Below are positions 17,202-24,219 of a stretch of DNA of 34,890 nt, one piece after another; the stretch's first letter is position 1, and every line of letters begins with the position of its first letter. Source of the DNA: Elioraea sp. Yellowstone (GTDB taxonomy: Bacteria > Pseudomonadota > Alphaproteobacteria > Acetobacterales > Acetobacteraceae); contig NZ_VIKA01000022.1 of NCBI RefSeq assembly GCF_006704265.1, forward strand, positions 1 to 34,890, in the 5' to 3' direction. The notes under the pieces were generated by a model. It searched no databases. It worked only from the letters and a program-made list of their open reading frames with translations, and was not told where the DNA came from. Made by a program: the position numbers and the translations under genes.

Positions 17202-17662
17202 CGGGCGGCCTGGATGTGGTCGCCGAGCGCGCCGCAGCGGCTGGCGGCCCGGCCCTCGAGCACGGCGAGGGCGGCGCGCAGGCGCGCCACCGCCGAGGGA
17301 GCGGTCGGGTCGAGCCGGATCACCGGCAGCCGCACGCCGAGCAGGTCCTCGGTCGCGGGTTCGGGCAGCCGGTCGATCGTCGCAGCGGGCGCGAGGTCGG
17401 CGAGCAGGCCGAGCCGCGCGGCGACCGCGGCGCCGAGATCGAGGATGCCGAGGCCCCGGATCTCGATCAGCCCGGCGAGCGCGGGCGGGGCGGAGGCGGT
17501 CACGGCGCCGTCCGCGGCGACGAGCTCGACCCGGTCGTCGGCAACCAGCTGGAAGCCGGCATCGACGAGACGCAGCGCCAGATCGGATTTGCCGCTTCCG
17601 GGCGTGCCGCGCAGCAGCACGCCGAGACCGCTCCACGCGCAGCAGCTTGCATGAACCTGCAT
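17198..17662 (-). CDS. hprK: HPr kinase/phosphorylase, short alphaproteobacterial form
   Basis: Phosphorylates and dephosphorylates HPr on its regulatory Ser. At 154 aa it holds only the catalytic domain and lacks the N-terminal domain of the approximately 310-aa Gram-positive enzyme, as is usual in alphaproteobacteria. The P-loop is GTPGSGKS (residues 19-26), preceded by VHASCCAWSGLGVLLRG and followed by LVADDRVEL and IEIRGLGILDLG, the family signature that holds the catalytic residues. The start ATG 17662 has GAGG just upstream. Transcription probably begins in the 152-bp gap after chvG, or reads through from chvG; no clear promoter is visible there. Confidence 0.93.
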   Translation of the reverse strand: MQVHASCCAWSGLGVLLRGTPGSGKSDLALRLVDAGFQLVADDRVELVAADGAVTASAPPALAGLIEIRGLGILDLGAAVAARLGLLADLAPAATIDRLPEPATEDLLGVRLPVIRLDPTAPSAVARLRAALAVLEGRAASRCGALGDHIQAAR

Positions 17663-17814
17663 CGCACCTCGCGCACCCGTGGCCCGGGGCCTCCTCCGGC
17701 CGCGCCGCGGGCGCCGCCAGCATGTTGACCGGATTGTGGCAGGGTTCAAGGGCCGGCCCCCGACCCGCGGCCGGCATGACGAGCGAGGCGGCCCCGATCG
17801 CCGGCGGCCTCCCC

Positions 17815-19479
17815 TCACGCCTCGGGCAGCCGCACCACGAACCGCGCGCCGATGACCGCCCCCTTCTCGTCGCGCCGGTTCTCGGCGACGATCCGCCCGC
17901 GCAGCGCCTCGACGATCTGGCGCGAGATCGACAGGCCCAGCCCGGAATGCGTGCCGAACTGCTCCCCCTGCGGCCGCTCCGAGTAGAACCGCTCGAAGAT
18001 GTGTTCGAGCTTGGCCTCGGGAATGCCGGGCCCCTCGTCCTCGACCGCGACCTCCACCATGCCGCCGGTGCGCCGCCCGATCAGCCGGATCGTCCCGCCC
18101 TTCGGGCTGAACGACACCGCATTGCCGATCAGGTTGCGGAACACCTGGACCAGTCGTCCCTCGAGACCGTTCACCGTCAGCCCGGCGGCAGGCGCCTCCA
18201 GCACGAGCCGCGGCGCGTCGGGGGTGCGCGTGGTCTCGTGGATGTCGGCGAGCGTCGCCAGGATCGGCGCGATGTCGACGCGTTCGACGGCGACGCGCGA
18301 GAGCTCGGCATCCACCCGGCTCGCGTCGGAGATGTCGCTGATCAGCCGATCCAGCCGCTTCACGTCGTCGGCGATCACCGCGAGCAGGCGCTGCTGGCGT
18401 TCCGGGTCCTGCACCCGGCGCAGGGTCTCGATCGCGCTGCGGATCGAGGTGAGGGGGTTCTTGATCTCGTGCGCGACGTCGGCGGCGAAGCGTTCGATCG
18501 CGTCCATTCGGTTCCAGAGCGCGGTCGCGCTCTCGTCCAGCGCCTGGGCGAGCGCGCCGATCTCGTCGCGCCGCGCCCTGAGCGAGGGCTGCACCGTGCC
18601 GCGCCGGCCGCGGCCCTCGCGCATCCGCTCGGCGGCGCGCGCAAGCCTGAGCAGCGGGCGCGCGATCGTGGTGGAGAGGTAGAAGGACAGCGCCACGGTC
18701 AGGGCGAGGGCGAGGCCGAAGGCGGCGAGGATCGTCATGCGCACCTGGAACAGGGCCTCGTCCACCTCGCGCGCCTCGCGCGTCAGCAGCACCACCCCGA
18801 CCGTCTCGCGGTTGCGGATCGCCGGCACCGCGACCGACACCACCAGCCGGCCGTCGGCCGTGCGCCGCACCAGGGGCGCACCCTGTCCCTCCACCGCGGC
18901 GGCCAGCAGGGGCCTGATGTCGGGGTTCCATTCGTCGCTCTCGCCGATGACGGGGTAGGACGTCGTGCGGGGCAGGAGCGTCATGACGGCCTCGTAGGCG
19001 GCGACGATCGCGGTGGCGAAGGGCCCACGGCGGGGCGGCGGGGGCGGCAGGGGCTCGGTCGTCACCGCCCCGCCCGGTCCGGTGCGCACGCGGCTGTCGG
19101 CGACGAGTTCGCCCGCGCGATCGTAGAGCCGCGCCTGGGCGAAGGGTGTCGGCTCGACCAGGCGGCGCAGCAGCGGGCGGGCGAGATCCGGCACCAGCAC
19201 CGGACGCTGCGGGTCCTCGATCGAGGTCGCGCTCTCGCCGATCGCGCCGGCGAAGACCTGGGCCTGGACGCGCAAGGAGGCGGCCTCGGCGTCGATCAGC
19301 CCGTCCTGGTAGGTGTCAAGATAGAGGAGGGCCGCCACCAGCAGGCCGAGCGGCAGCGCATTGACCAGCAGGATCCGCCGCAGCAGCGGCGAGAAGACGA
19401 GCTTGCGCAGCCGCCGCGGCGTCCCGCGCGCCGCCCCCTCCGCGGGGCGGGCGCGGCTCAGCGTTCCCGAATCGGGCAT
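17815..19479 (-). CDS. chvG: Sensor histidine kinase ChvG (ExoS family)
   Basis: A 554-aa membrane sensor. Helix 1 is about residues 33-53 (RILLVNALPLGLLVAALLYL), followed by a periplasmic domain of about 200 residues that includes a Pro-rich run (PLPPPPPRRG), then helix 2 near ILAAFGLALALTVALSFYL. HAMP and HisKA domains follow with the phospho-His in DVAHEIKNPLTSIRS, then HATPase_c with NLIGNAVSFSPKGG, DEGPGIP and HSGLGLSISRQIVEA. ChvG/ExoS kinases respond to acid and envelope stress in rhizobia and Agrobacterium. It lies 19 nt downstream of chvI, so the two are cotranscribed. The ATG at 19479 fits the family N-terminus. Confidence 0.94.
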   Translation of the reverse strand: MPDSGTLSRARPAEGAARGTPRRLRKLVFSPLLRRILLVNALPLGLLVAALLYLDTYQDGLIDAEAASLRVQAQVFAGAIGESATSIEDPQRPVLVPDLARPLLRRLVEPTPFAQARLYDRAGELVADSRVRTGPGGAVTTEPLPPPPPRRGPFATAIVAAYEAVMTLLPRTTSYPVIGESDEWNPDIRPLLAAAVEGQGAPLVRRTADGRLVVSVAVPAIRNRETVGVVLLTREAREVDEALFQVRMTILAAFGLALALTVALSFYLSTTIARPLLRLARAAERMREGRGRRGTVQPSLRARRDEIGALAQALDESATALWNRMDAIERFAADVAHEIKNPLTSIRSAIETLRRVQDPERQQRLLAVIADDVKRLDRLISDISDASRVDAELSRVAVERVDIAPILATLADIHETTRTPDAPRLVLEAPAAGLTVNGLEGRLVQVFRNLIGNAVSFSPKGGTIRLIGRRTGGMVEVAVEDEGPGIPEAKLEHIFERFYSERPQGEQFGTHSGLGLSISRQIVEALRGRIVAENRRDEKGAVIGARFVVRLPEA

Positions 19480-19498
19480 TCCGGCACCGCGGCGGAGG

Positions 19499-20260
19499 TC
19501 ATTCCTCCTTGTAGCGGTAGCCGATGCCGTAGAGGGTCTCGATCTGCGCGAAGCCGCTGTCGACCGCGCGGAACTTCTTGCGGATGCGCTTCACGTGGCT
19601 GTCGATCGTGCGGTCGTCGACGTAGATGTTCTCGCCATAGGCGGCGTCGATCAGCTGGTCGCGGCTCTTGACGATCCCCGGCCGCGCGGCGAGCGCCTTG
19701 ACCAGCAGGAACTCGGTCACCGTGAGCTGCACCGGCTGGCCCTTCCAGGTGCAGAGATGGCGGTTCTCGTCCAGCGAGAGCGACCCGCGGACCATCACGC
19801 CGCCGGGCGGCTGGCCCGAACCCTCGCCGCGCGCGAGCTCGTTGCGGCGCAAGAGCGCGCGGATGCGCTCGATCACGAGGCGCTGGCTGAACGGCTTGGT
19901 GATGTAGTCGTCCGCGCCGAGCCTGAGACCCATCAGCTCGTCCACCTCCTCGTCCTTGGAGGTGAGGAAGATCACGGGCAGCGCCGTCTGCTTGCGCAGG
20001 CGCTGCAGGAGTTCGAGCCCGTCCATGCGCGGCATCTTGATGTCCAGCACGGCGAGATCGACCGGCTTGGTGGTGAGCCCATGCAACGCGCTCTCGCCGT
20101 CCGTATAGGTGCGGACCTGGTATCCCTCGGCCTCGAGCGTCATCGCGAGCGAGGTGAGGATGTTGCGGTCGTCGTCGACCAGGGCGATCGTCTGCGGCAT
20201 CGGGGCCTCGACCAGTGGCGCGGGCTGGGTGGAGGCCTGGGCGGTCATCGCGGTCTGCAT
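19499..20260 (-). CDS. chvI: Response regulator ChvI
   Basis: OmpR/PhoB-type transcription factor phosphorylated by ChvG. The receiver domain starts [24 protein letters not shown], with the phospho-acceptor Asp in [12 protein letters not shown] and the conserved Lys in [11 protein letters not shown]; the winged-helix domain has [12 protein letters not shown] and [17 protein letters not shown]. Start choice: ATG 20260 (253 aa) keeps a G/C-ending codon pattern from the first codon. ATG 20248, or ATG 20200 with GAGG 6 nt upstream (233 aa, nearer the family length), are real alternatives. The N-terminal 20 residues are low-complexity. Divergent from the HugZ-like gene with only 55 bp between starts if 20260 is right. 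Confidence 0.93.
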   Translation of the reverse strand: MQTAMTAQASTQPAPLVEAPMPQTIALVDDDRNILTSLAMTLEAEGYQVRTYTDGESALHGLTTKPVDLAVLDIKMPRMDGLELLQRLRKQTALPVIFLTSKDEEVDELMGLRLGADDYITKPFSQRLVIERIRALLRRNELARGEGSGQPPGGVMVRGSLSLDENRHLCTWKGQPVQLTVTEFLLVKALAARPGIVKSRDQLIDAAYGENIYVDDRTIDSHVKRIRKKFRAVDSGFAQIETLYGIGYRYKEE

Positions 20261-20315
20261 GGCCCCCAGGTTCGCGCGCCATTGTGGCCGATCTCGGACG
20301 GAACAGGAACGGATC

Positions 20316-21077
20316 ATGGCACGCGCACCGGACAACGCAGCCCCCCCACCCGAGGTTGCAGCCCGCCGCCTGATCCGGGCTGCGAAGGAGGCGACGCTCG
20401 CGACCATGGCGGCAGGCGGCCAGCCCTTCGCCTCGCTGGTCACGCCGGCGACCGCGGGGGACCTTTCGGTGCTGCTCTGGCTCTCGCGGCTCTCCGCGCA
20501 TACCCGCCATCTCGCAGCCGATCCGCGCTGCGCGCTGCTGTTCGCCGGCGCGGCGCGGGGCCCCAATCCGCAGCGCCGGCCGCGCGTGACGGTGACAGGC
20601 CTCGCCCAGCGGCCCGGCCCCGAGGAACGGGCCGCGCTGAAGGCCCGCTGGCTGGCGCGCCACCCCTATGCCGGGCCCTACGCCGAACTCGGCGACTTCG
20701 ACCTCTGGCGGGTCGTGCCCCAGGAGGCGCTCTATGTCGGCGGGTTCGCGCTGGCGCGGCGGATCGCCGGCACGGCGCTGCGCCCGTCGGCCGAGGCGGT
20801 GGCCGCCCTCGCCGGCGCCGAGCCGGGCATCCTCGCCCATGTCAACGCCGACCATGCCGACGCGGTCGACGCCATCGCGCAGGGGCTGCTGCGCCGCCGT
20901 GGGACGGGCTGGCGCCTCGTGGCGGTGGACACCGACGGCTGCGACCTCGCGCGCGGGAACCAGGTGGTGCGTCTCGCGTTCTCCTCGCCGGTCGGCGACG
21001 CCGGCGGGGTGCGCGAGGCCCTGGTCCTGGCGGCGAGGCACGCCCGGGCACGGCTCAAAAACAAGCGGCTGTCGTGA
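20316..21077 (+). CDS. HugZ-like FMN-binding split-barrel protein with DUF2470
   Basis: A 253-aa protein. The N-terminal half is a pyridoxamine 5'-phosphate oxidase-like split barrel ([40 protein letters not shown]), and the C-terminal domain has [13 protein letters not shown] near residues 175-187, the DUF2470 signature. This pairing is found in HugZ/HutZ heme-degrading or heme-storage proteins; enzymatic heme breakdown is a family inference. Start ATG 20316 follows AGGAACGG. It stands between chvI and pckA, which are usually direct neighbours in alphaproteobacteria, so a shared promoter region with chvI is possible. No heme uptake genes are visible. Confidence 0.82.
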   Translation: MARAPDNAAPPPEVAARRLIRAAKEATLATMAAGGQPFASLVTPATAGDLSVLLWLSRLSAHTRHLAADPRCALLFAGAARGPNPQRRPRVTVTGLAQRPGPEERAALKARWLARHPYAGPYAELGDFDLWRVVPQEALYVGGFALARRIAGTALRPSAEAVAALAGAEPGILAHVNADHADAVDAIAQGLLRRRGTGWRLVAVDTDGCDLARGNQVVRLAFSSPVGDAGGVREALVLAARHARARLKNKRLS

Positions 21078-21091
21078 AAATTTGTCATCTT

Positions 21092-21120
21092 TTGACCGCG
21101 TTCGCGCGCCAGCGTATCCA
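21092..21120 (+). promoter_or_regulatory. Sigma-70-type promoter of pckA
   Basis: TTGACC (21092-21097), a 17-nt spacer and TATCCA (21115-21120) form a good housekeeping promoter 57 nt upstream of the pckA ATG. It lies in an AT-rich patch (AAAATTTGTCATCTTTTGAC) that also holds a GTCA-N5-TGAC dyad overlapping the -35. A regulator such as ChvI could bind there; that is a guess from gene order. Confidence 0.6.
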
Positions 21121-21176
21121 GGCGCCGATCCTGCCCGGCCGTCCCAGCCCATGAGAAACGACGCGAGGAGACGTTC

Positions 21177-22766
21177 ATGTCCGCGCCTGTCCTCGACATC
21201 CCCGGTCTTGCCCCCACCGCGGCGGTGCGCGCCAACCTCTCGGCGCCCGCGCTGATCGAGCTCGCCGTCGCGCGCGGCGAGGGCCGGCTCGCCGCTTCCG
21301 GCGCGCTCGTGGTCAACACCGGCCAGCACACCGGTCGCAGCGCGCGCGACAAGTTCGTCGTCGAGGAGCCCTGCGCGCGCGACGAGATCGACTGGGGCGC
21401 GGTGAACCAGCCGCTCGCGCCCGAACGCTTCGCCGTCCTGCGCGGCCGCGTCGCCGCCCATCTCGGCGCCCGGCCGCTCTTCGTGCAGGACCTCTTCGCC
21501 GGTGCCGATCCCGCGCACCGGCTGCGGGTGCGCGTGATCACCACCGGCGCCTGGCACGCCCTGTTCGCGCGCAACATGTTCATCCGCCCCGCCGCCCGGG
21601 AGCGCGCCGGCTTCGTCCCCGACTGGACGATCCTGCACGCGCCCGAGTTCCGCGCCGACCCGGCGATCGACGGCACGCGCAGCGACTGCGCGATCGCGCT
21701 CTCCTTCGAACGGCGCGAGGTTGTGATCTGCGGCACCGGCTACGCGGGCGAGATCAAGAAGTCGATCTTCACCGTGATGAACCACGTCCTGCCCGCGCGC
21801 GGCGTGCTGCCGATGCACTGTTCGGCCAATGTCGGCGAGGCGGGCGACGTCGCGCTGTTCTTCGGCCTTTCCGGCACCGGCAAGACCACGCTCTCCTCCG
21901 ATCCCGCGCGCCGGCTGGTCGGCGACGACGAGCACGGCTGGGCCGAGGGCGGCACCTTCAACGTCGAGGGCGGCTGCTACGCCAAGGTGATCCGCCTCGA
22001 TCCCGAGGCCGAGCCGCAGATCTGGGCCGCGACGCACCGTTTCGGCACCGTGCTCGAGAACGTGGTGATGGACGAGGCGACCGGCGAACTCGACCTTGCC
22101 GATGCCCGCTTCACCGAGAACACGCGCGCCTGCTACCCGATCGAGTTCATCTCCGGCGTGCTGCCGGGCGGACGCACGGGCCAGCCGAAGCACGTCTTCA
22201 TGCTCACCGCGGACGCCTTCGGCGTCCTGCCGCCGATCGCGAAGCTCACGCCGCAGCAGGCGATGTACCACTTCCTCTCCGGCTACACCGCGCGCGTCGC
22301 CGGTACCGAGAAGGGGCTCGGCAAGGAGCCGCAAGCGACGTTCTCCGCCTGCTTCGGCGCGCCCTTCCTGACACGCCCCGCCGCGGTGTACGGGCGGATG
22401 CTGCAGGACCTCATCGCGCGCCACCGCACCGCCTGCTGGCTCGTCAACACCGGCTGGACCGGCGGCCGGCACGGCGCGGGGCGGCGCATGAGCATCCGCG
22501 ACACGCGCGCGCTGCTCGCCGCCGCGCTCGACGGCAGCCTCGCGCGCGCCGAGATGCGCACCGATCCGTTCTTCGGCCTCAGCGTGCCGACCGCCTGCCC
22601 GGGCATCGATCCGAAGCTGCTCGACCCGCGCGCGACCTGGGCCGACCCGGTCGCCTACGACGCCGCCGCGCGCGACCTCGTCGCCCGCTTCGAGCGGAAC
22701 TTCGCCGCCTTCGCCGCCGAGGTGGACGACGGCGTGCGCCAGGCCGCGATCCGCGCGGCGGCCTGA
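21177..22766 (+). CDS. pckA: Phosphoenolpyruvate carboxykinase (ATP)
   Basis: Converts oxaloacetate + ATP to PEP + CO2 + ADP, the entry step of gluconeogenesis. The 529-aa product is full length. The N-terminal ALVVNTGQHTGRSARDKFVV, the metal/phosphate site GTGYAGEIKKSIFTVMN, the P-loop FFGLSGTGKTTLSSD (GLSGTGKT at 230-237) and the adenine site region WLVNTGWTGG are all intact. ATG 21177 is preceded by GAGGAG with a 7-nt spacer. In Agrobacterium pckA sits beside chvI-chvG and responds to acid; the same linkage is seen here, interrupted by the HugZ-like gene. The PTS genes beyond chvG extend the carbon-control theme. The stop is 8 nt from the convergent small CobW-like gene. Confidence 0.98.
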   Translation: MSAPVLDIPGLAPTAAVRANLSAPALIELAVARGEGRLAASGALVVNTGQHTGRSARDKFVVEEPCARDEIDWGAVNQPLAPERFAVLRGRVAAHLGARPLFVQDLFAGADPAHRLRVRVITTGAWHALFARNMFIRPAARERAGFVPDWTILHAPEFRADPAIDGTRSDCAIALSFERREVVICGTGYAGEIKKSIFTVMNHVLPARGVLPMHCSANVGEAGDVALFFGLSGTGKTTLSSDPARRLVGDDEHGWAEGGTFNVEGGCYAKVIRLDPEAEPQIWAATHRFGTVLENVVMDEATGELDLADARFTENTRACYPIEFISGVLPGGRTGQPKHVFMLTADAFGVLPPIAKLTPQQAMYHFLSGYTARVAGTEKGLGKEPQATFSACFGAPFLTRPAAVYGRMLQDLIARHRTACWLVNTGWTGGRHGAGRRMSIRDTRALLAAALDGSLARAEMRTDPFFGLSVPTACPGIDPKLLDPRATWADPVAYDAAARDLVARFERNFAAFAAEVDDGVRQAAIRAAA

Positions 22767-22773
22767 ACGGCGC

Positions 22774-23109
22774 TCAGGGCTCCGCCGCCAGGCGGAAGCG
22801 CGAGGCCACGAGGGGGTCCGCCAGCGCGGCGGGATCGACGCGCGTGCTGCGCACCTCGACGCGATCGAACCACGGCGCCGCGCCCTGCGCGCGACGCAAG
22901 AAGAGCCGATGCAGCGCCGTCGCCAGCGCGGCGCGCGGTGCGCAGCACGGGCAGGCGGCGGCATGGCCCGCACGACCGGGCGCGAGGCGCTCGATCAGAG
23001 GGTGCGACCGCGGAACGAGCGCGCTCCACTCCACCACCAGTGCCGTACCGGGCGGCGGGCCGCCGGGCGCGGGGGGGACGATCCTCACAGGGATCCGGTC
23101 GTCGGACAT
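22774..23109 (-). CDS. Small CobW/COG0523-like protein without P-loop
   Basis: A 111-aa protein. Its middle ACPCCAPRAALATALHRLFL and following RRAQGAAPWFDRVEVRSTR, then DPLVASRFRL, align by eye with the segment of COG0523 (CobW/P47K) GTPases that runs from the metal-binding CxCC through the FDRV-ETTG-L-DP region. The P-loop that should precede it is absent: the N-terminal half is GIPVRIVPPAPGG-like and Pro/Gly-rich. So it may be a stand-alone metal-binding relic or a conserved small paralogue. Start ATG 23109 avoids the palindrome at 23127-23147; an upstream ATG at 23142 lies inside it. It follows korB on the same strand and converges with pckA. Confidence 0.65.
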   Translation of the reverse strand: MSDDRIPVRIVPPAPGGPPPGTALVVEWSALVPRSHPLIERLAPGRAGHAAACPCCAPRAALATALHRLFLRRAQGAAPWFDRVEVRSTRVDPAALADPLVASRFRLAAEP

Positions 23110-23126
23110 TGCGCGAACAGCACCGT

Positions 23127-23147
23127 GGGGGATGACGGTCATCCCCC
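23127..23147. repeat. Perfect 21-nt palindrome (terminator or operator)
   Basis: GGGGGATGAC-G-GTCATCCCCC: 10-bp arms around one base. In RNA it can form an 8-bp stem with a 5-nt loop. It lies 19 nt after the korB stop and 17 nt before the small CobW-like gene on the minus strand. No U tract follows. It could end the kor transcript or bind a dimeric regulator of the small gene. Confidence 0.6.
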
Positions 23148-23166
23148 CTGCGCGGGGTCGCTCCGG

Positions 23167-24219
23167 TCAGCGCAAGGCGGCGTTGATCTTCTCCAGCGCC
23201 GCCGCCCCTGGGCAGAGCGCGGCATCGTCGAGACGGTTCAGCGGCGTGGCCACCGTGCCGAGGCGCCGATGCAGGTCCTCGGCCTCGGCATTGACGTACA
23301 GGAGCCCCGTGACGATCTCGCCCATCGCCCGGTGGCGCGCGAGATAGGTCATCGCCGCCACGCGATCCGTCGGGTCGTGGTCCTCGTGCCGCTTGCGCAG
23401 GCGCAGCACCGACCCGTCATGCTGTGTCACCTCGACGAGCTCGCCCGGCGCATAGGACGCCGTGATCTCGCTGCGATCGAAGAACACGTCCAGCCGGTTC
23501 ACCGCCTCGTTGTGCTCGCGCACATAGTCGTAGCTCTTGGTGCTGCCATCGTGGTTGTTGAATGCCACGCACGGGCTGATGCAGTCGATGAAGGCGACCC
23601 CGCCATGCGTGAGCGCGCCCTTGATCAGCGGCACGAGCTGCTCCTTGTCGCCCGAGAAGCTGCGCGCGACATAGGTCGCGCCGAGCTCGATCGCGAGCGC
23701 GACGAGGTCGATCGGCTGGTCGGCGTTCACCGTCCCCCGCTTCGCCTTCGAGCCCTTGTCGGAGGTGGCCGAGAACTGGCCCTTGGTCAGGCCGTAGACG
23801 CCGTTGTTCTCGACGATGTAGGTCATGTTCACCCCGCGGCGCATCAGATGCATGAACTGGCCGATGCCGATGTTCGCGCTGTCGCCGTCGCCCGAGACGC
23901 CGAGATAGACCAGCTCGCGATTGGCGAGGTTGGCGCCCGTCAGCACCGAGGGCATGCGCCCGTGCACCGAGTTGAAGCCGTGGCTCGCGCCGAGGAAGTA
24001 GTCCGGCGTCTTCGAGGAACAGCCGATGCCCGAGAGCTTCGCCACGCGGTGCGGCGCGATGCCGAGCTCCCACATCGCCTGGATGATCGCGGCACTGATC
24101 GAGTCGTGCCCGCACCCGGCGCAGAGCGTGGAGATCGAGCCCTCGTAGTCGCGCCGCGTGAGGCCGAGCGCGTTGACCGGCAGCTTGGGGTGATGCAGGG
24201 CAGGCTTCAGGTAGCTCAT
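23167..24219 (-). CDS. korB: 2-oxoacid:acceptor oxidoreductase, beta subunit
   Basis: The thiamine-diphosphate subunit of a 2-oxoacid:ferredoxin oxidoreductase, probably acting on 2-oxoglutarate (to succinyl-CoA). At 350 aa it is normal length. STLCAGCGHDSISAAIIQ holds the cysteines near the iron-sulfur/TPP site, GDGDSANIGIGQFMHLMRR and VENNGVYGLTKGQFSATS are the TPP-Mg motif region, and ISPCVAFNNHDGSTKSY follows. ATG 24219 overlaps the korA stop as ATGA, so the subunits are made in step. Pyruvate as substrate cannot be excluded from sequence, but the fused alpha subunit and this beta form are usual for KorAB. Confidence 0.93.
   Translation of the reverse strand: MSYLKPALHHPKLPVNALGLTRRDYEGSISTLCAGCGHDSISAAIIQAMWELGIAPHRVAKLSGIGCSSKTPDYFLGASHGFNSVHGRMPSVLTGANLANRELVYLGVSGDGDSANIGIGQFMHLMRRGVNMTYIVENNGVYGLTKGQFSATSDKGSKAKRGTVNADQPIDLVALAIELGATYVARSFSGDKEQLVPLIKGALTHGGVAFIDCISPCVAFNNHDGSTKSYDYVREHNEAVNRLDVFFDRSEITASYAPGELVEVTQHDGSVLRLRKRHEDHDPTDRVAAMTYLARHRAMGEIVTGLLYVNAEAEDLHRRLGTVATPLNRLDDAALCPGAAALEKINAALR

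Noticed and set aside
17663-17814. Promoter TTGAAC...AACATG before hprK on the minus strand
   Set aside because: The -35 is fair but the -10 matches only two of six positions, so it cannot be supported.
16930-19671. 913-codon open frame on the plus strand opposite chvG, hprK and rapZ
   Set aside because: It spans three clear genes and has no recognisable fold. Long antisense frames are expected at about 70% G+C.
23110-23142. ATG at 23142 as start of the CobW-like gene
   Set aside because: The codon lies within the 21-nt palindrome, with the G run touching it, and the extra residues are not conserved-looking.
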